Made by a program: the position numbers and the translations under genes | NCBI RefSeq assembly: GCF_900174485.1 | Contig: NZ_LT837803.1 | Span: forward strand, 806,001 to 870,000 | DNA from: Sterolibacterium denitrificans | Lineage (GTDB): Bacteria > Pseudomonadota > Gammaproteobacteria > Burkholderiales > Rhodocyclaceae | DNA: 64,000 nucleotides | Reading direction: 5' to 3' | The notes under the pieces: generated by a model | Seen by the model: only the letters and a program-made list of their open reading frames with translations | Databases searched by the model: none | What the model was told of the DNA's origin: nothing | Shown here: piece after piece, positions 35,989 through 44,279 of the stretch | How the letters are laid out: every line of letters begins with the position of its first letter | How positions within the stretch are numbered: the first letter of the stretch is position 1

Positions 35989-37536
35989 TCAGCGCAACTG
36001 ATACTTGAGCACCTTGCCCGAGGCATTCATCGGCAGCGCCGCGACGATCTCGACATGGCGCGGCACCTTGTAGTTGGCCATGTTGTCGCGCGCCCAGGCG
36101 ATCAACCCGGCGGCGTCGAGCGTGGCATCCGGGCGCAGTACGACGTAGGCCTTGCCGACCTCGCCCTGGCGCGCGTCGGGCACGCCGATCACCGCCACCT
36201 GGGCGATGGCCGGATGCGCCGTGAGGATGCGCTCGACTTCCGCCGGATAGCAGTTGAAGCCGCCGACGATGTACATATCCTTCATGCGATCGGTGATCTT
36301 CAGGTTGCCGTTGGCATCGAGGATGCCGATGTCACCGGTGTGCAGCCAGCCATCCTTGATGGTCTCCGCCGTTGCCTCGGGATGGTTGAAATAGCCCTGC
36401 ATGACGTTGTAGCCGCGCATCACCACTTCGCCTTCGCCGCCGGCCGGCACATCCTTGCCCTCTTCATCGACGCAGCGCAGTTCGATGCCGGGCAAGGCGC
36501 GCCCGCTGGTGGTGGCGATGGTCTCGGCGTCGGCATCGCGGTCGCAGATGGTCGCCACGCCGCAGCATTCGGTCAGGCCGTAGGCGGTGACGACGATCTT
36601 GAAGCCGAGTTCATCGCGCATGCGGTGAATCATCGACGGCGCGATGGCCGCGGCACCGGTGACGGCCACGCGCAGGCTGGAGAGGTCGAAATCCTTGAGC
36701 TTCGGGTGGGCGAGGAAGGAGAGGAACAGCGTCGGCGAACCGGGCAGGAAGCTGATGCGCTCGCGGCCGATCAGCGCCAGCACGCCATCGGTGTCGAACA
36801 CCGCCAGCGGATAGATGGTGCAGCCGCGCATCAGCGCCGCCAGCCAGCCGGCCTTGTAGCCGAAGGAATGGAAGAACGGGTTGATGATCAGGTAGCGGTC
36901 ATCGGCCTGCAGATCGACGCAGCGCGCCCACTCGTCGAAGGCGCGGATGTTCTGGCCGTGGCAGGTCATCACGCCCTTGGGCCGGCCGGTGGTGCCGGAG
37001 GTGAACATGATGTCGGAGAGGTCTTCCGGCTTTACCGCCGCGGCGCGCTCGCGCGCTGTTGCTTCCGGTGTCTCGTCGGCCAGGGTGAGGAAATCCTGCC
37101 AGGTCGTATCCGAGCCGCGCGACTTGCCGAGCACGACGATGCGTTCAAGCTGAGGCAGCTTCTGTCCTTGCAGCATCGCCGGGAAATAGTCGTTGAGAAA
37201 TTCGCCGACGCAGAACAGCAGGCGCGCGCCGCTCTGTTCGAGGATGTCGGCCGCCTCGACGCCCTTCATGCGCGTGTTGATCGGGATCAGGATCGCCCCG
37301 ACGCTGTGGATGCCCAGCGCGGCGGCCACCCACTCATGACAGTTCGGCGCCCACACGGCGACGCGGTCGCCGGCCTGGATGCCCGCGCTCATCAGCGCGC
37401 GCGCCGCCTGGAGGCGCAGCGCGTCGAGGCCGGCGAAGCTCAGTTCGACGCCCGCCTCGCGGATGGCGATGCGTTGCGGATGATTGCGGGCGGCGGCTTC
37501 GATCAGGCCGGGAATGGTTTGCGGCAACGGCGACAT
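35989..37536 (-). CDS. AMP-forming acyl-CoA synthetase, FadD3-like
   Basis: 515-residue member of the ANL superfamily that activates a carboxylic acid to its CoA ester. Motifs: SDIMFTSGTTGRPKGVM (P-loop), VTAYGLTECCGV, GWLHTGDIGILDANG, MYIVGGFNCYPAEVE, and the catalytic Lys in SGKVLKYQL. Length and overall shape resemble actinobacterial FadD3, which activates the steroid C/D-ring remnant HIP. It sits downstream of a ketosteroid isomerase and an IpdF-like SDR, which supports that substrate. AAGGAA precedes the ATG at 37536. The substrate is inferred. Confidence 0.8.
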   Translation of the reverse strand: MSPLPQTIPGLIEAAARNHPQRIAIREAGVELSFAGLDALRLQAARALMSAGIQAGDRVAVWAPNCHEWVAAALGIHSVGAILIPINTRMKGVEAADILEQSGARLLFCVGEFLNDYFPAMLQGQKLPQLERIVVLGKSRGSDTTWQDFLTLADETPEATARERAAAVKPEDLSDIMFTSGTTGRPKGVMTCHGQNIRAFDEWARCVDLQADDRYLIINPFFHSFGYKAGWLAALMRGCTIYPLAVFDTDGVLALIGRERISFLPGSPTLFLSFLAHPKLKDFDLSSLRVAVTGAAAIAPSMIHRMRDELGFKIVVTAYGLTECCGVATICDRDADAETIATTSGRALPGIELRCVDEEGKDVPAGGEGEVVMRGYNVMQGYFNHPEATAETIKDGWLHTGDIGILDANGNLKITDRMKDMYIVGGFNCYPAEVERILTAHPAIAQVAVIGVPDARQGEVGKAYVVLRPDATLDAAGLIAWARDNMANYKVPRHVEIVAALPMNASGKVLKYQLR

Positions 37537-37634
37537 GGCGTTTCCTTGCGACGGTGTTTGCTGAATTGGATCGTAGAGGTGTGAGGCGGAACGATGGCGT
37601 GACAAGCGCGACGGCTCGGCCAGACAGAGTGTGG

Positions 37635-38018
37635 TCAGTCCGCCGGCGCCATGTCCTCTGGCCCCCAATAGGCGCGCATCTCGACGATCTTGCCGGCCTC
37701 ATTGAAGCGCATGGTCTCGATCACTCCGACCTTCATCGTCGGCGCGCCGGGCGGCGCGACCAGTACATCCAGGGCCATGGCGGCCGCATCGCTGGTCGAG
37801 CCGCGCTGCGGCCCGACGATGCTGAGCCTGGCGCCACTGGCGATTGCCATGGCGTAGAAGGCGCGCACCGCCTCGGCACCGCTGTGCACGCCCGCGCCCA
37901 CCGGATCCTCGACCGTGGCATCGTCGGTAAACAGCGCCAGCACGCCTTCGAGATCGGCGGCATTGAGGCGCTCGACGTAGCTGCGCATGGCGGCTTTCAT
38001 TTCTTCACTGCTGGGCAT
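37635..38018 (-). CDS. Steroid Delta5-3-ketosteroid isomerase (KSI)
   Basis: 127-residue NTF2-fold enzyme that moves the Delta5 double bond of 3-ketosteroids to Delta4. It aligns end to end with Comamonas KSI: MRSYVERLNAADLEGVLALF, DDATVEDPVGAGVHSGAEAVRAFY, MRFNEAGKIVEMRAYWG. The catalytic residues Tyr14 and Asp38 (in VEDPVG) are in place at the same numbers. At the position of oxyanion Asp99 there is Glu101 (VIETMRFN), a conservative change. CAGGAG lies before the ATG at 38018. It is the clearest steroid-specific marker in the window. Confidence 0.9.
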   Translation of the reverse strand: MPSSEEMKAAMRSYVERLNAADLEGVLALFTDDATVEDPVGAGVHSGAEAVRAFYAMAIASGARLSIVGPQRGSTSDAAAMALDVLVAPPGAPTMKVGVIETMRFNEAGKIVEMRAYWGPEDMAPAD

Positions 38019-38071
38019 GGCATTCTCCTGAAAGTGACGACCATTCGTGCCGGCCAGCGGTGCGCGGCAGC

Positions 38072-38527
38072 TCAGAAATAATACCTGCTGATGGTGTCGA
38101 CCACGCAACCCGGCTTGGCTTCGCCTTCGATATCGATGGTGATGCGGATGGTCGCCTGCACGCCCTCGCCGGCCTTGTCGACGGCGACGATTTCGCCACG
38201 GCCGCGGATGCGCTTGCCGGCTTTCACCGGCGCGGGGAAGCGAACCTTTTCACAACCGTAATTCACGCCCATCTTCATGTTGCGGATTTCGATCAGTTGC
38301 GGCAGGAACAGGTTGGCCAGCGACAGGGTGAGATAGCCATGGGCCACGCAGGCGCCGAACGGGCCGTTCTTGGCGCGTACCGGATCGACGTGGATCCACT
38401 GGTGGTCGTCGGTGGCGTCGGCAAATTTATTGATGCGCTCCTGGGTCAGTTCGATCCAGTCGGTCGCGCCCAGGTCCGTGCCGGCGGCGGCGAGAACTTC
38501 AGCGGCGGAAGAGAAGACGGTGGTCAT
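38072..38527 (-). CDS. MaoC-like (R)-enoyl-CoA hydratase
   Basis: 151-residue hot-dog fold protein. The MaoC motif is clear: FADATDDHQWIHVDPVRAKNGPFGACVAHGYLTLSL, with the catalytic Asp and His pair. A C-terminal strand set follows (FPAPVKAGKRIRGRGEIVAV). It hydrates enoyl-CoA esters with R stereochemistry. The ATG at 38527 is preferred to one two codons earlier because AAGGAGG then has a 6-base spacing. Adjacent to SDR and KSI genes, it most likely acts on a steroid-derived enoyl-CoA; the exact substrate is not known. Confidence 0.87.
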   Translation of the reverse strand: MTTVFSSAAEVLAAAGTDLGATDWIELTQERINKFADATDDHQWIHVDPVRAKNGPFGACVAHGYLTLSLANLFLPQLIEIRNMKMGVNYGCEKVRFPAPVKAGKRIRGRGEIVAVDKAGEGVQATIRITIDIEGEAKPGCVVDTISRYYF

Positions 38528-38542
38528 GTGCATCCTCCTTGA

Positions 38543-39328
38543 TCAGGCGCGCTGGCTGCTGACCGAGACGATTTCGCCGGTCATGTAGGACGAGTAGTCG
38601 CTGGCCAGGAACATGATGACGTTGGCGATTTCCCAGACTTCGGCGGCACGGCCGAAGGCCTCGTTGGCGGTGAGTTTCTGCAGCAGTTCCTCGGAGGCCG
38701 ATTTCTTGAGGAACTCGTGCAGGGCGATGCTCGGCGAGACGGCATTGATGCGCACGCCATGGTCGGCGGCTTCGACCGCGCTGCAGCGGGTCAACGCCAT
38801 CACGCCGGCCTTGGCGGCGGCGTAGTGCGCCTGCTCCTTCTGCGCGCGCCAGCCGAGCACCGAGGCATTGTTCACGATGACGCCGCGCCCGCGCGGCTGC
38901 ATGACCTTGAGCATCGCCCGCGTCATGCGGAAGGTGCCGGTCAGGGTGATGTCGATGACCTTGTTCCACTCATCGTCGGTCATCTCGACCAGCAGCTTGG
39001 AGCCGCCCAGGCCGGCGTTGTTGATCAGCACGTCGACGCCGCCGAGCTTGTCTTCGGCAAAGTCGATGAGCGCCTGCACCTGCTCTTCCTTGGTGACGTC
39101 GCAGAGCTGGCCGAACACGGGACGGTCGCCGGCGATGGCCTTCAGTTTCTCGACCGATTCGCTCAGGCGGCGCTCGTGCATGTCGGAAATCACGATCGCC
39201 CGGCAGCCTTCCTCGACGCACTTCTGCGCCGTGGAAAAGCCGATGCCGGCGCCGGCGGCGGCGGTGATCAGGACGGACTTGCCGGTCAGCAGGCCGTGGC
39301 CGGGAACGTAGGGGGGAGGTGCTCGCAT
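38543..39328 (-). CDS. Short-chain dehydrogenase/reductase, IpdF-like
   Basis: 261-residue NAD(P)-binding oxidoreductase. The cofactor motif is atypical but recognisable: KSVLITAAAGAGIGFSTAQKCVEEGCRAIVISDMHERR. Then come VLINNAGLGG (NNAG) and a catalytic Ser-Tyr-Lys set in NNASVLGWRAQKEQAHYAAAKAGV. The N terminus MRAPPPYVPGHGLLTGKSVLITAAAG resembles Mycobacterium IpdF (Rv3559c), which reduces a HIP-pathway CoA ester. Gene neighbours (FadD3-like ligase, acyl-CoA dehydrogenases) agree. Substrate is inferred. Confidence 0.82.
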   Translation of the reverse strand: MRAPPPYVPGHGLLTGKSVLITAAAGAGIGFSTAQKCVEEGCRAIVISDMHERRLSESVEKLKAIAGDRPVFGQLCDVTKEEQVQALIDFAEDKLGGVDVLINNAGLGGSKLLVEMTDDEWNKVIDITLTGTFRMTRAMLKVMQPRGRGVIVNNASVLGWRAQKEQAHYAAAKAGVMALTRCSAVEAADHGVRINAVSPSIALHEFLKKSASEELLQKLTANEAFGRAAEVWEIANVIMFLASDYSSYMTGEIVSVSSQRA

Positions 39329-39394
39329 GATGTGGTCCTTAGTGAAACTTTAGAAACTGGTCATTGATTGGCAGCCAGGCGTATCGTTACTTCC

Positions 39395-39462
39395 GTCATT
39401 CCCGCGCAGGCGGGAATCCAGGGGGCGCGGATACATGGATTCCCGCCTGCGTGGGAATGACG
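39395..39462. repeat. Paired dRS3-like inverted repeats
   Basis: Two inverted copies of a 26-base element with core ATTCCCGC...GCGGGAAT: one at 39395-39420 and its reverse at 39435-39462. Each is palindromic and together they form a large hairpin. They lie between the IpdF-like SDR and the first acyl-CoA dehydrogenase. Confidence 0.85.
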
Positions 39463-39487
39463 ATGTCTGATGCGGTGGCGCCTCTGG

Positions 39488-40687
39488 TTATTTTTCTCTC
39501 GGTTCCTTGGGCATGCCCAGGGCGCGCTCGGAGATGATGTTGAGCTGGATTTCGTTGGTGCCGGCGTAGATGGTGTCGGCGCGGCTGAACATGTAGATGC
39601 GCTGCAGGTGGGCGCGCGCGAGGTTGAACGCATCGTCCCGCTCGTCGAGGATCTCGCCCTCGCAGCCGTAGATGTCCATCGCCAGCTTGCCCAGGTCGCG
39701 GTGCCAGTTCGACCAGTAGTACTTGTACATCATGCCGGCGCGCGGCAGCGTGCCGTCCTGGGTGCCGGAGAGCATGCGCAGGGCGTTGTAGCGCATCACC
39801 TTGAGGCCGCTCCAGGCCGCGGCGATGCGCTGGCGGATCTGCGGATTCTGCGCTGTGCCATTGGCTTTGGCGGCCTGGCAGACCAGTTCGAATTCGTGCA
39901 GGAAGTGCATCTGCTGGCCCAGCGTGGAGGCGCCGCGCTCGAAGCCGAGCAGCGCCATCGCCACCTTCCAGCCTTCGCCGGGCTGGCCGATGATGTGGTC
40001 GGCCGTGGTGCGCGCGCCGTCGAAGAACACTTCGTTGAATTCGGCGGTGCCGGTGAGCTGGCGGATCGGGCGGATTTCGATGCCCGGCTGGTCCAGCGGC
40101 ATCAGCAGGAAGACCAGGCCCTTGCTGCCCTGGCTATCCGGATCGCAGCGCGCGACGACGAAGATCCATTGCGACTCGTGGGCCAGCGAAGTCCATACTT
40201 TCTGGCCATCGACCACCCAGTCGCCATTGGCTTCCTGACGCGCGCGGGTGCGCACGTTGGCCAGGTCGGAACCCGCGCCCGGCTCGGAATAGCCTTGGCA
40301 CCACAGCTCCGTGCCGTTTCTGATGCCCGGCAGGAAGCGCTGCTTCTGCGCCTCGGAACCCATGGCGATCAGCGTCGGGCCGATCAGGCCTTCGCCGATA
40401 TGGCCGACGCGGCCGGGGCCGCCGGCGCGCGCGTATTCCTCATGGAAGATCAGTTGCTGCGCCAAGCTCAAACCGCGTCCGCCGTGCTCCTTGGGCCAGC
40501 CGACGCAGGTCCAGCCGCCGGCCGCCAGTTTCTTCTCCCATTCCTTGCGCAGTTCGGGAAAGGCATCCTCATCGCCGGGGCCGCCGCGATGCCTGAGCGG
40601 GGCGAATTCGCCGATCAGGTGGGCCTGCATCCAGGCGGCCACTTCCTTGCGGAAGGTCTCGTCGGCTGCTGAAAACTCTATCTGCAT
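39488..40687 (-). CDS. Acyl-CoA dehydrogenase, FadE30-like
   Basis: 399-residue flavoprotein of the acyl-CoA dehydrogenase family, which introduces an alpha,beta double bond into CoA esters. Motifs: LAAGGWTCVGWPKEHGGRGLS, WCQGYSEPGAGSDLANVRTRA and WVVDGQKVWTSLAHESQW in the FAD/substrate region, and AHLQRIYMFSRADTIYAGTNEIQLNIISERALGMPK at the end. The GGxG segment before the usual catalytic Glu is replaced by IYGCEGE, as in steroid-type dehydrogenases that pair with a second subunit. The adjacent acyl-CoA dehydrogenase gene upstream fits such a heteromeric partner. Confidence 0.88.
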   Translation of the reverse strand: MQIEFSAADETFRKEVAAWMQAHLIGEFAPLRHRGGPGDEDAFPELRKEWEKKLAAGGWTCVGWPKEHGGRGLSLAQQLIFHEEYARAGGPGRVGHIGEGLIGPTLIAMGSEAQKQRFLPGIRNGTELWCQGYSEPGAGSDLANVRTRARQEANGDWVVDGQKVWTSLAHESQWIFVVARCDPDSQGSKGLVFLLMPLDQPGIEIRPIRQLTGTAEFNEVFFDGARTTADHIIGQPGEGWKVAMALLGFERGASTLGQQMHFLHEFELVCQAAKANGTAQNPQIRQRIAAAWSGLKVMRYNALRMLSGTQDGTLPRAGMMYKYYWSNWHRDLGKLAMDIYGCEGEILDERDDAFNLARAHLQRIYMFSRADTIYAGTNEIQLNIISERALGMPKEPREK

Positions 40688-40708
40688 GTTTGATCCTTTT
40701 CCCGCGAT

Positions 40709-41857
40709 TCAGGCTGCATCCAGCAGTGCGCCGGCAATACGCTCGCGCAGCGCATCGCTGCTGCCCAGCCAGTGCGCGCTGGCCTGGGCGCGCTTGAAGT
40801 AGAGCTGGGGATCGTATTCCCAGGTGAAGCCGACGCCGCCATGCAACTGGATCGCCTCGGCGGCGCAGTGGCAGTAGGTGTCCGAGGCCAGCGCCTTGGC
40901 GGCCGCCGCTTCGAGCAGGAAGTCGGCAGCCAGCGCGGGATTCTCGGCGACGGCTGCAGCGCCGTAGATCGCCGAGCGCGTCGCTTCGATCTTCACCATC
41001 ATTTCGGCGCAGCGGTGCTTGATCGCCTGGAACGAGGCGATGGTGCGGCCGAACTGCACGCGCTCCGAGGTGTAGGCCACGGTGAGGTCGAGACACTGCT
41101 GGGCGCCGCCGAGCTGCTCGGCGGCCAATGCCAGTTGCGCCTTGGCGACGGCGCGCGGCATGGCCGCGGCCACCTGCTGTGGCGTGGCGATCTGCGCGTC
41201 GGCGGGCAACTGGACGTTATTCAGGGTGACGCTGGCGACGCGCCGCGTCAGGTCGAAATTCTTCAGCGGCGTGCGCGTGATGCCCGATAGCGTGGACGGG
41301 AAGGCATACAGCGCGACGGCGCCCGTGATGTCGCGCGCCGGCACGATCAGCAGATCGGCCGTGGCGCCGTCGGCGACGATGGCGAAGCTGCCATTGATGA
41401 CGTTGCCGCCGGCACCGACGCTGATCGCCGCATCGATACCATTGTCACCCCGCGGCTGCCAGTCCATGCCCCGCTTGGCGAGGGCAACGGTGGCCGTCAG
41501 CTCGCCGGAAGCGATGGCCGGCAGGTAGCGCTGCTTCGCAGAGTCTTCAGCGACTTCGAGCAGCACCTGCGCGGCGAGGCCGACGGTGGCGTAGAACGGC
41601 GCGCACAGCAGGCGGCGGCCCATCTGTTCCATGAGCAATACCAGCTCGACGCTGCCCAGGCCCAAGCCTTCATAGGCCTCGGGAATCGGTGTCGCGCACC
41701 AGCCGAGTTCCTGGCCGACCCGGGTCCAGACGGCCGGGTCGAAGCCGGTTGCGGTTTCCATCGCCGCGCGCACGGCGGCGGAAGAACTGGCTTCGGCGAG
41801 AAACGCCTCGGCCGTGTCGCGGATCATCTCCTGATCGGAGCTGAGGGCAAAATCCAT
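40709..41857 (-). CDS. Acyl-CoA dehydrogenase, partner subunit
   Basis: 382-residue acyl-CoA dehydrogenase-fold protein, shorter than its neighbour. It keeps MDFALSSDQEMIRDTAEAFL at the start, YTSERVQFGRTIASFQAIKHRCAEM, and QLHGGVGFTWEYDPQLYFKRAQASAHWLG, in which the Glu of FTWEYD is the likely catalytic base. The middle substrate-flavin region (LAKRG...GSFAIVADGATADLLIVPA) is divergent. Such a pair of unequal subunits, one with the base and one with most FAD contacts, is known for alpha2beta2 steroid acyl-CoA dehydrogenases. It ends 21 bases before the first one. Confidence 0.87.
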   Translation of the reverse strand: MDFALSSDQEMIRDTAEAFLAEASSSAAVRAAMETATGFDPAVWTRVGQELGWCATPIPEAYEGLGLGSVELVLLMEQMGRRLLCAPFYATVGLAAQVLLEVAEDSAKQRYLPAIASGELTATVALAKRGMDWQPRGDNGIDAAISVGAGGNVINGSFAIVADGATADLLIVPARDITGAVALYAFPSTLSGITRTPLKNFDLTRRVASVTLNNVQLPADAQIATPQQVAAAMPRAVAKAQLALAAEQLGGAQQCLDLTVAYTSERVQFGRTIASFQAIKHRCAEMMVKIEATRSAIYGAAAVAENPALAADFLLEAAAAKALASDTYCHCAAEAIQLHGGVGFTWEYDPQLYFKRAQASAHWLGSSDALRERIAGALLDAA

Positions 41858-41893
41858 GAGGGTCCTCTATGCTGGATGAAACCCCGGATTCCC

Positions 41894-41963
41894 GTCATCC
41901 CCGCGCAGGCGGGGATCCATGGATCACCTGAAAAGGCTGGATTCCCGCCTGCGCGGGAATGAC
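41894..41963. repeat. Paired dRS3-like inverted repeats
   Basis: One copy at 41894-41922 (GTCATCCCCGCGCAGGCGGG variant) and an inverted copy at 41938-41963 (GATTCCCGCCTGCGCGGGAA). Same element as at 39395, again placed between two catabolic genes on the minus strand. Confidence 0.85.
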
Positions 41964-41990
41964 ACTTCCCGGGGCCTGAGGTACTTCGAA

Positions 41991-42869
41991 TCAGGAACCG
42001 TAGACCTTTTGCGGCGGCACGGCTTCCTTGATCAGATCCTGAACCACTTCGGTCAGCTCGCCCGGGTTCCAGCGCGCTTTCTTGTCGCGCGCCGGGCCGA
42101 AGCGCCAGCCATCGGCCAGCATCACCTGGCCGCCGGCGACTTCGAAGGTGCGGCCGGTGATGCCCTTGGACAGCGGGCTGCCGAGCCAGACGACGAGCGG
42201 CGCGACGTTGGCCGGATCGTAGTAATCGAAGCTGCCGTCTTCAGGTTTCTTCATCATTTCGGCGAACGGGCCTTCGGTCATTAGCGTGCGCGCCGACGGG
42301 GCCAGCGCGTTGGCGGTGATGCCGTAGCGGCCGAGTTCGGCAGCCTGCACCAGGGTCAGCGTGGCGATGCCGCCCTTGGCGGCGGAGTAGTTGCTTTGTC
42401 CGATGGAGCCCTGCAGGCCGGCGCCGGAGGTAGTGTTGATGATGCGCGCATCCACGGCCTGGCCGGCCTTGGATTGATCGCGCCAGCGCTTGGCGAGAAT
42501 GTTGGCCAGGCAGAAGTGGCCGCGCAGATGCACGCGCATGACCTGATCCCAGTCGTCCTCGCTAAGGCTGACGAACATGCGGTCGCGCACGATGCCGGCG
42601 TTGTTGACGATCACATGCACGTCGCCGAAGGCGGCGACGGCGGCATCGACGATCTTCTGCGCCGTATCCATGCGGGTGATGTCGTCGCAGGTGGCGATGG
42701 CCTTGCCGCCGGCCTTGATGATCTCGTCGCGCACGGCCTCGGCCGCTTCGACGCGGATGTCATTGACCACCACGTTGGCGCCCTCGGCGGCGAAGGCCAG
42801 CGCGTAGGCCTTGCCCAGGCCGCTGCCGGAGCCGGTGATGATGACGGTACGCTGATCGCAGATTCCCAT
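41991..42869 (-). CDS. Short-chain dehydrogenase, MFE-2/Hsd4-like
   Basis: 292-residue SDR. The Rossmann motif is TVIITGSGSGLGKAYALAFAAEGANVVVNDIR, followed by VNNAGIVRDRMF and the active-site set INTTSGAGLQGSIGQSNYSAAKGG (Ser, Tyr, Lys). The layout resembles the 3-hydroxyacyl-CoA dehydrogenase domain of peroxisomal multifunctional enzyme 2 and mycobacterial steroid SDRs, which oxidise hydroxyacyl-CoA or hydroxysteroids. An extra C-terminal 50 residues (RFGPARDKKARWNPGEL) are typical of that subgroup. It is the first gene of the catabolic run, preceded by about 310 bases of non-coding DNA. Confidence 0.85.
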   Translation of the reverse strand: MGICDQRTVIITGSGSGLGKAYALAFAAEGANVVVNDIRVEAAEAVRDEIIKAGGKAIATCDDITRMDTAQKIVDAAVAAFGDVHVIVNNAGIVRDRMFVSLSEDDWDQVMRVHLRGHFCLANILAKRWRDQSKAGQAVDARIINTTSGAGLQGSIGQSNYSAAKGGIATLTLVQAAELGRYGITANALAPSARTLMTEGPFAEMMKKPEDGSFDYYDPANVAPLVVWLGSPLSKGITGRTFEVAGGQVMLADGWRFGPARDKKARWNPGELTEVVQDLIKEAVPPQKVYGS

Positions 42870-43180
42870 GTTCCTGTCCTTTAAGAGTTCAAACCATCCT
42901 GACGCCAGTGCAGCCGATACCCGGCTGATTTTCGGCAACCGCTCATTTTTTCCACAGGGCGCAATCGGGGCATCGTCCGATGGGACTAAACCCGTGGCAT
43001 GCCGTGCCGTCTGCGCCGACCATCCCGGCGGGCTTGAAACGTTCGCCATACTTCACCATGCTTGCCATGAAAAACACCCCAAAGGCTGGATCGGCGTCCA
43101 GCCGTCGGGGTGCAGTCGAAATCAGGTTTTGGTCGGCAGTCCGAGAGGCGTCGTGGCCTCTCTGTCGCCCCGTTGCTGAA
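42870..43180. other. Intergenic region upstream of the catabolic run
   Basis: Spacer between the end of the di-heme peroxidase gene and the start of the SDR gene. It contains the nested terminator at 43070-43112 and a 7-bp GAGAGGC/GCCTCTC hairpin near 43143-43163. The part next to the SDR must hold a promoter, but I cannot define it, nor can I see a clear operator palindrome. Confidence 0.45.
43070..43112 (-). terminator. Nested-hairpin intrinsic terminator
   Basis: On the minus strand CACCCC and GGGGTG enclose a perfect GGCTGGA/TCCAGCC stem with a 6-base loop, followed by TTTTTC. It lies about 70 bases past the peroxidase stop and separates the iron cluster from the steroid cluster. Confidence 0.65.
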
Positions 43181-44275
43181 CTACAGAACCTTCAGGAAGG
43201 CCTCCAGCGCTTCGATTTCATCGGGTCTCAACTGGAGCGGCGCCAGCAGCGGAGACGTCACCGGGAAGCGGGGATCGGCAGCCTGCGCGGCATTGGCCGG
43301 CCGGGGACGGAACATGCCGGCGTTATAGGCGTTGAGAATGCCGCGCAGCGAAGGAAACAGGCCGTTGTGCATCCACGGTCCGCTGCGCGAGACGTTGCGC
43401 AGCGTCGGTGTCTTGAATTTGCCGACGTCCGCATTGTCGCCGGTCACGCCGTAGCGCCCCAGGTCTTCGTACTTGCGCCCGAAGTAGGTCAGGCCCAGGT
43501 TGTGGAACTGGCTGTCGCTGAGCGCCGGGCCATCGTGGCAGGTCATGCAGCGTGCCTTGGTGCGGTACAGGTGCAGGCCGCGCAACTGTTTGTCGTCGAG
43601 CGCCTGGGCGTCGCCCTTCAGGAAGGCGTCGAAGGCCGTCGGCGCCGGCGCCAGGGTGCGCTGGTAGGCGGCCAGCGCGGCCTGGATGCGCGGCAGCGAG
43701 ATTTCCGCATCGCCCCAGGCTGCGGTGAATGCCTCGGCGTAGCCGGATATCGCAGCGAGCTTGTCCGGCAGGCGGTTGATATCCATGGCCATTTCCGCCT
43801 GGTCGGCGATCGGGCCGAGCGCCTGCAATTCGAGGCTGGGTGCGCGTCCATCCCAGAACAGGCTCTGCGCATGCCTGACGCCGACCAGGGCCGGCGCATT
43901 GCGCCGCCCCTTGCGACCCAGATGTCCCGGCGTGACCGGCTGGGCGTCGGCGTAGGCGTGATCCGGCCGGTGGCAGGAGGCGCAGGCGATCTTGCCGGAA
44001 GCGGAGAGCGCCGTATCGAAGAACAGTCGGGTACCCAGGCCCAGCAGCGGTGCGGGCGGTGCCGGCAGATCGGGTGCTGCCGCCGCTGCCATTTCCCGCC
44101 AGGCGACCTTGCCTTCGACCTGCGCCGCCGGCCACTGTGTGATCGGCTGCGCGTAAGCCCGGCGCAGGCAGGCGATGTCGCCGCCGTCCGCGGGGCAGTC
44201 CGCGGCAGCGGCGGCGGCAAACGACGGCACGGCGAGCAGGACGGCCGGCAGCAGGCGTTTCATCATGGTGCGCAT
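43181..44275 (-). CDS. Di-heme cytochrome c peroxidase / MauG family protein
   Basis: Periplasmic protein of about 364 residues with a signal peptide (MMKRLLPAVLLAVPSFAAAAA). Two heme sites are visible: CASCH at residues 98-102 and CMTCH near residue 240. Other family marks are LGTRLFFDTALSASGKIACASCH, RNAPALVGVRHAQSLFWDGRAPSLELQA, and FKTPTLRNVSRSGPWMHNGLFPSLRGILNAYNAG. Members reduce peroxide or oxidise other substrates, as in MauG. It directly follows the TonB-dependent receptor gene (stop to start within 5 bases), which suggests a function tied to that uptake system, such as handling of iron or heme. This link is inference. Confidence 0.88.
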   Translation of the reverse strand: MRTMMKRLLPAVLLAVPSFAAAAAADCPADGGDIACLRRAYAQPITQWPAAQVEGKVAWREMAAAAAPDLPAPPAPLLGLGTRLFFDTALSASGKIACASCHRPDHAYADAQPVTPGHLGRKGRRNAPALVGVRHAQSLFWDGRAPSLELQALGPIADQAEMAMDINRLPDKLAAISGYAEAFTAAWGDAEISLPRIQAALAAYQRTLAPAPTAFDAFLKGDAQALDDKQLRGLHLYRTKARCMTCHDGPALSDSQFHNLGLTYFGRKYEDLGRYGVTGDNADVGKFKTPTLRNVSRSGPWMHNGLFPSLRGILNAYNAGMFRPRPANAAQAADPRFPVTSPLLAPLQLRPDEIEALEAFLKVL

Positions 44276-44279
44276 GCCG

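Noticed and set aside
39395-41963. CRISPR array
   Set aside because: The repeats are palindromic, occur as isolated inverted pairs between genes, and have no regular unique spacers. No cas gene is present.
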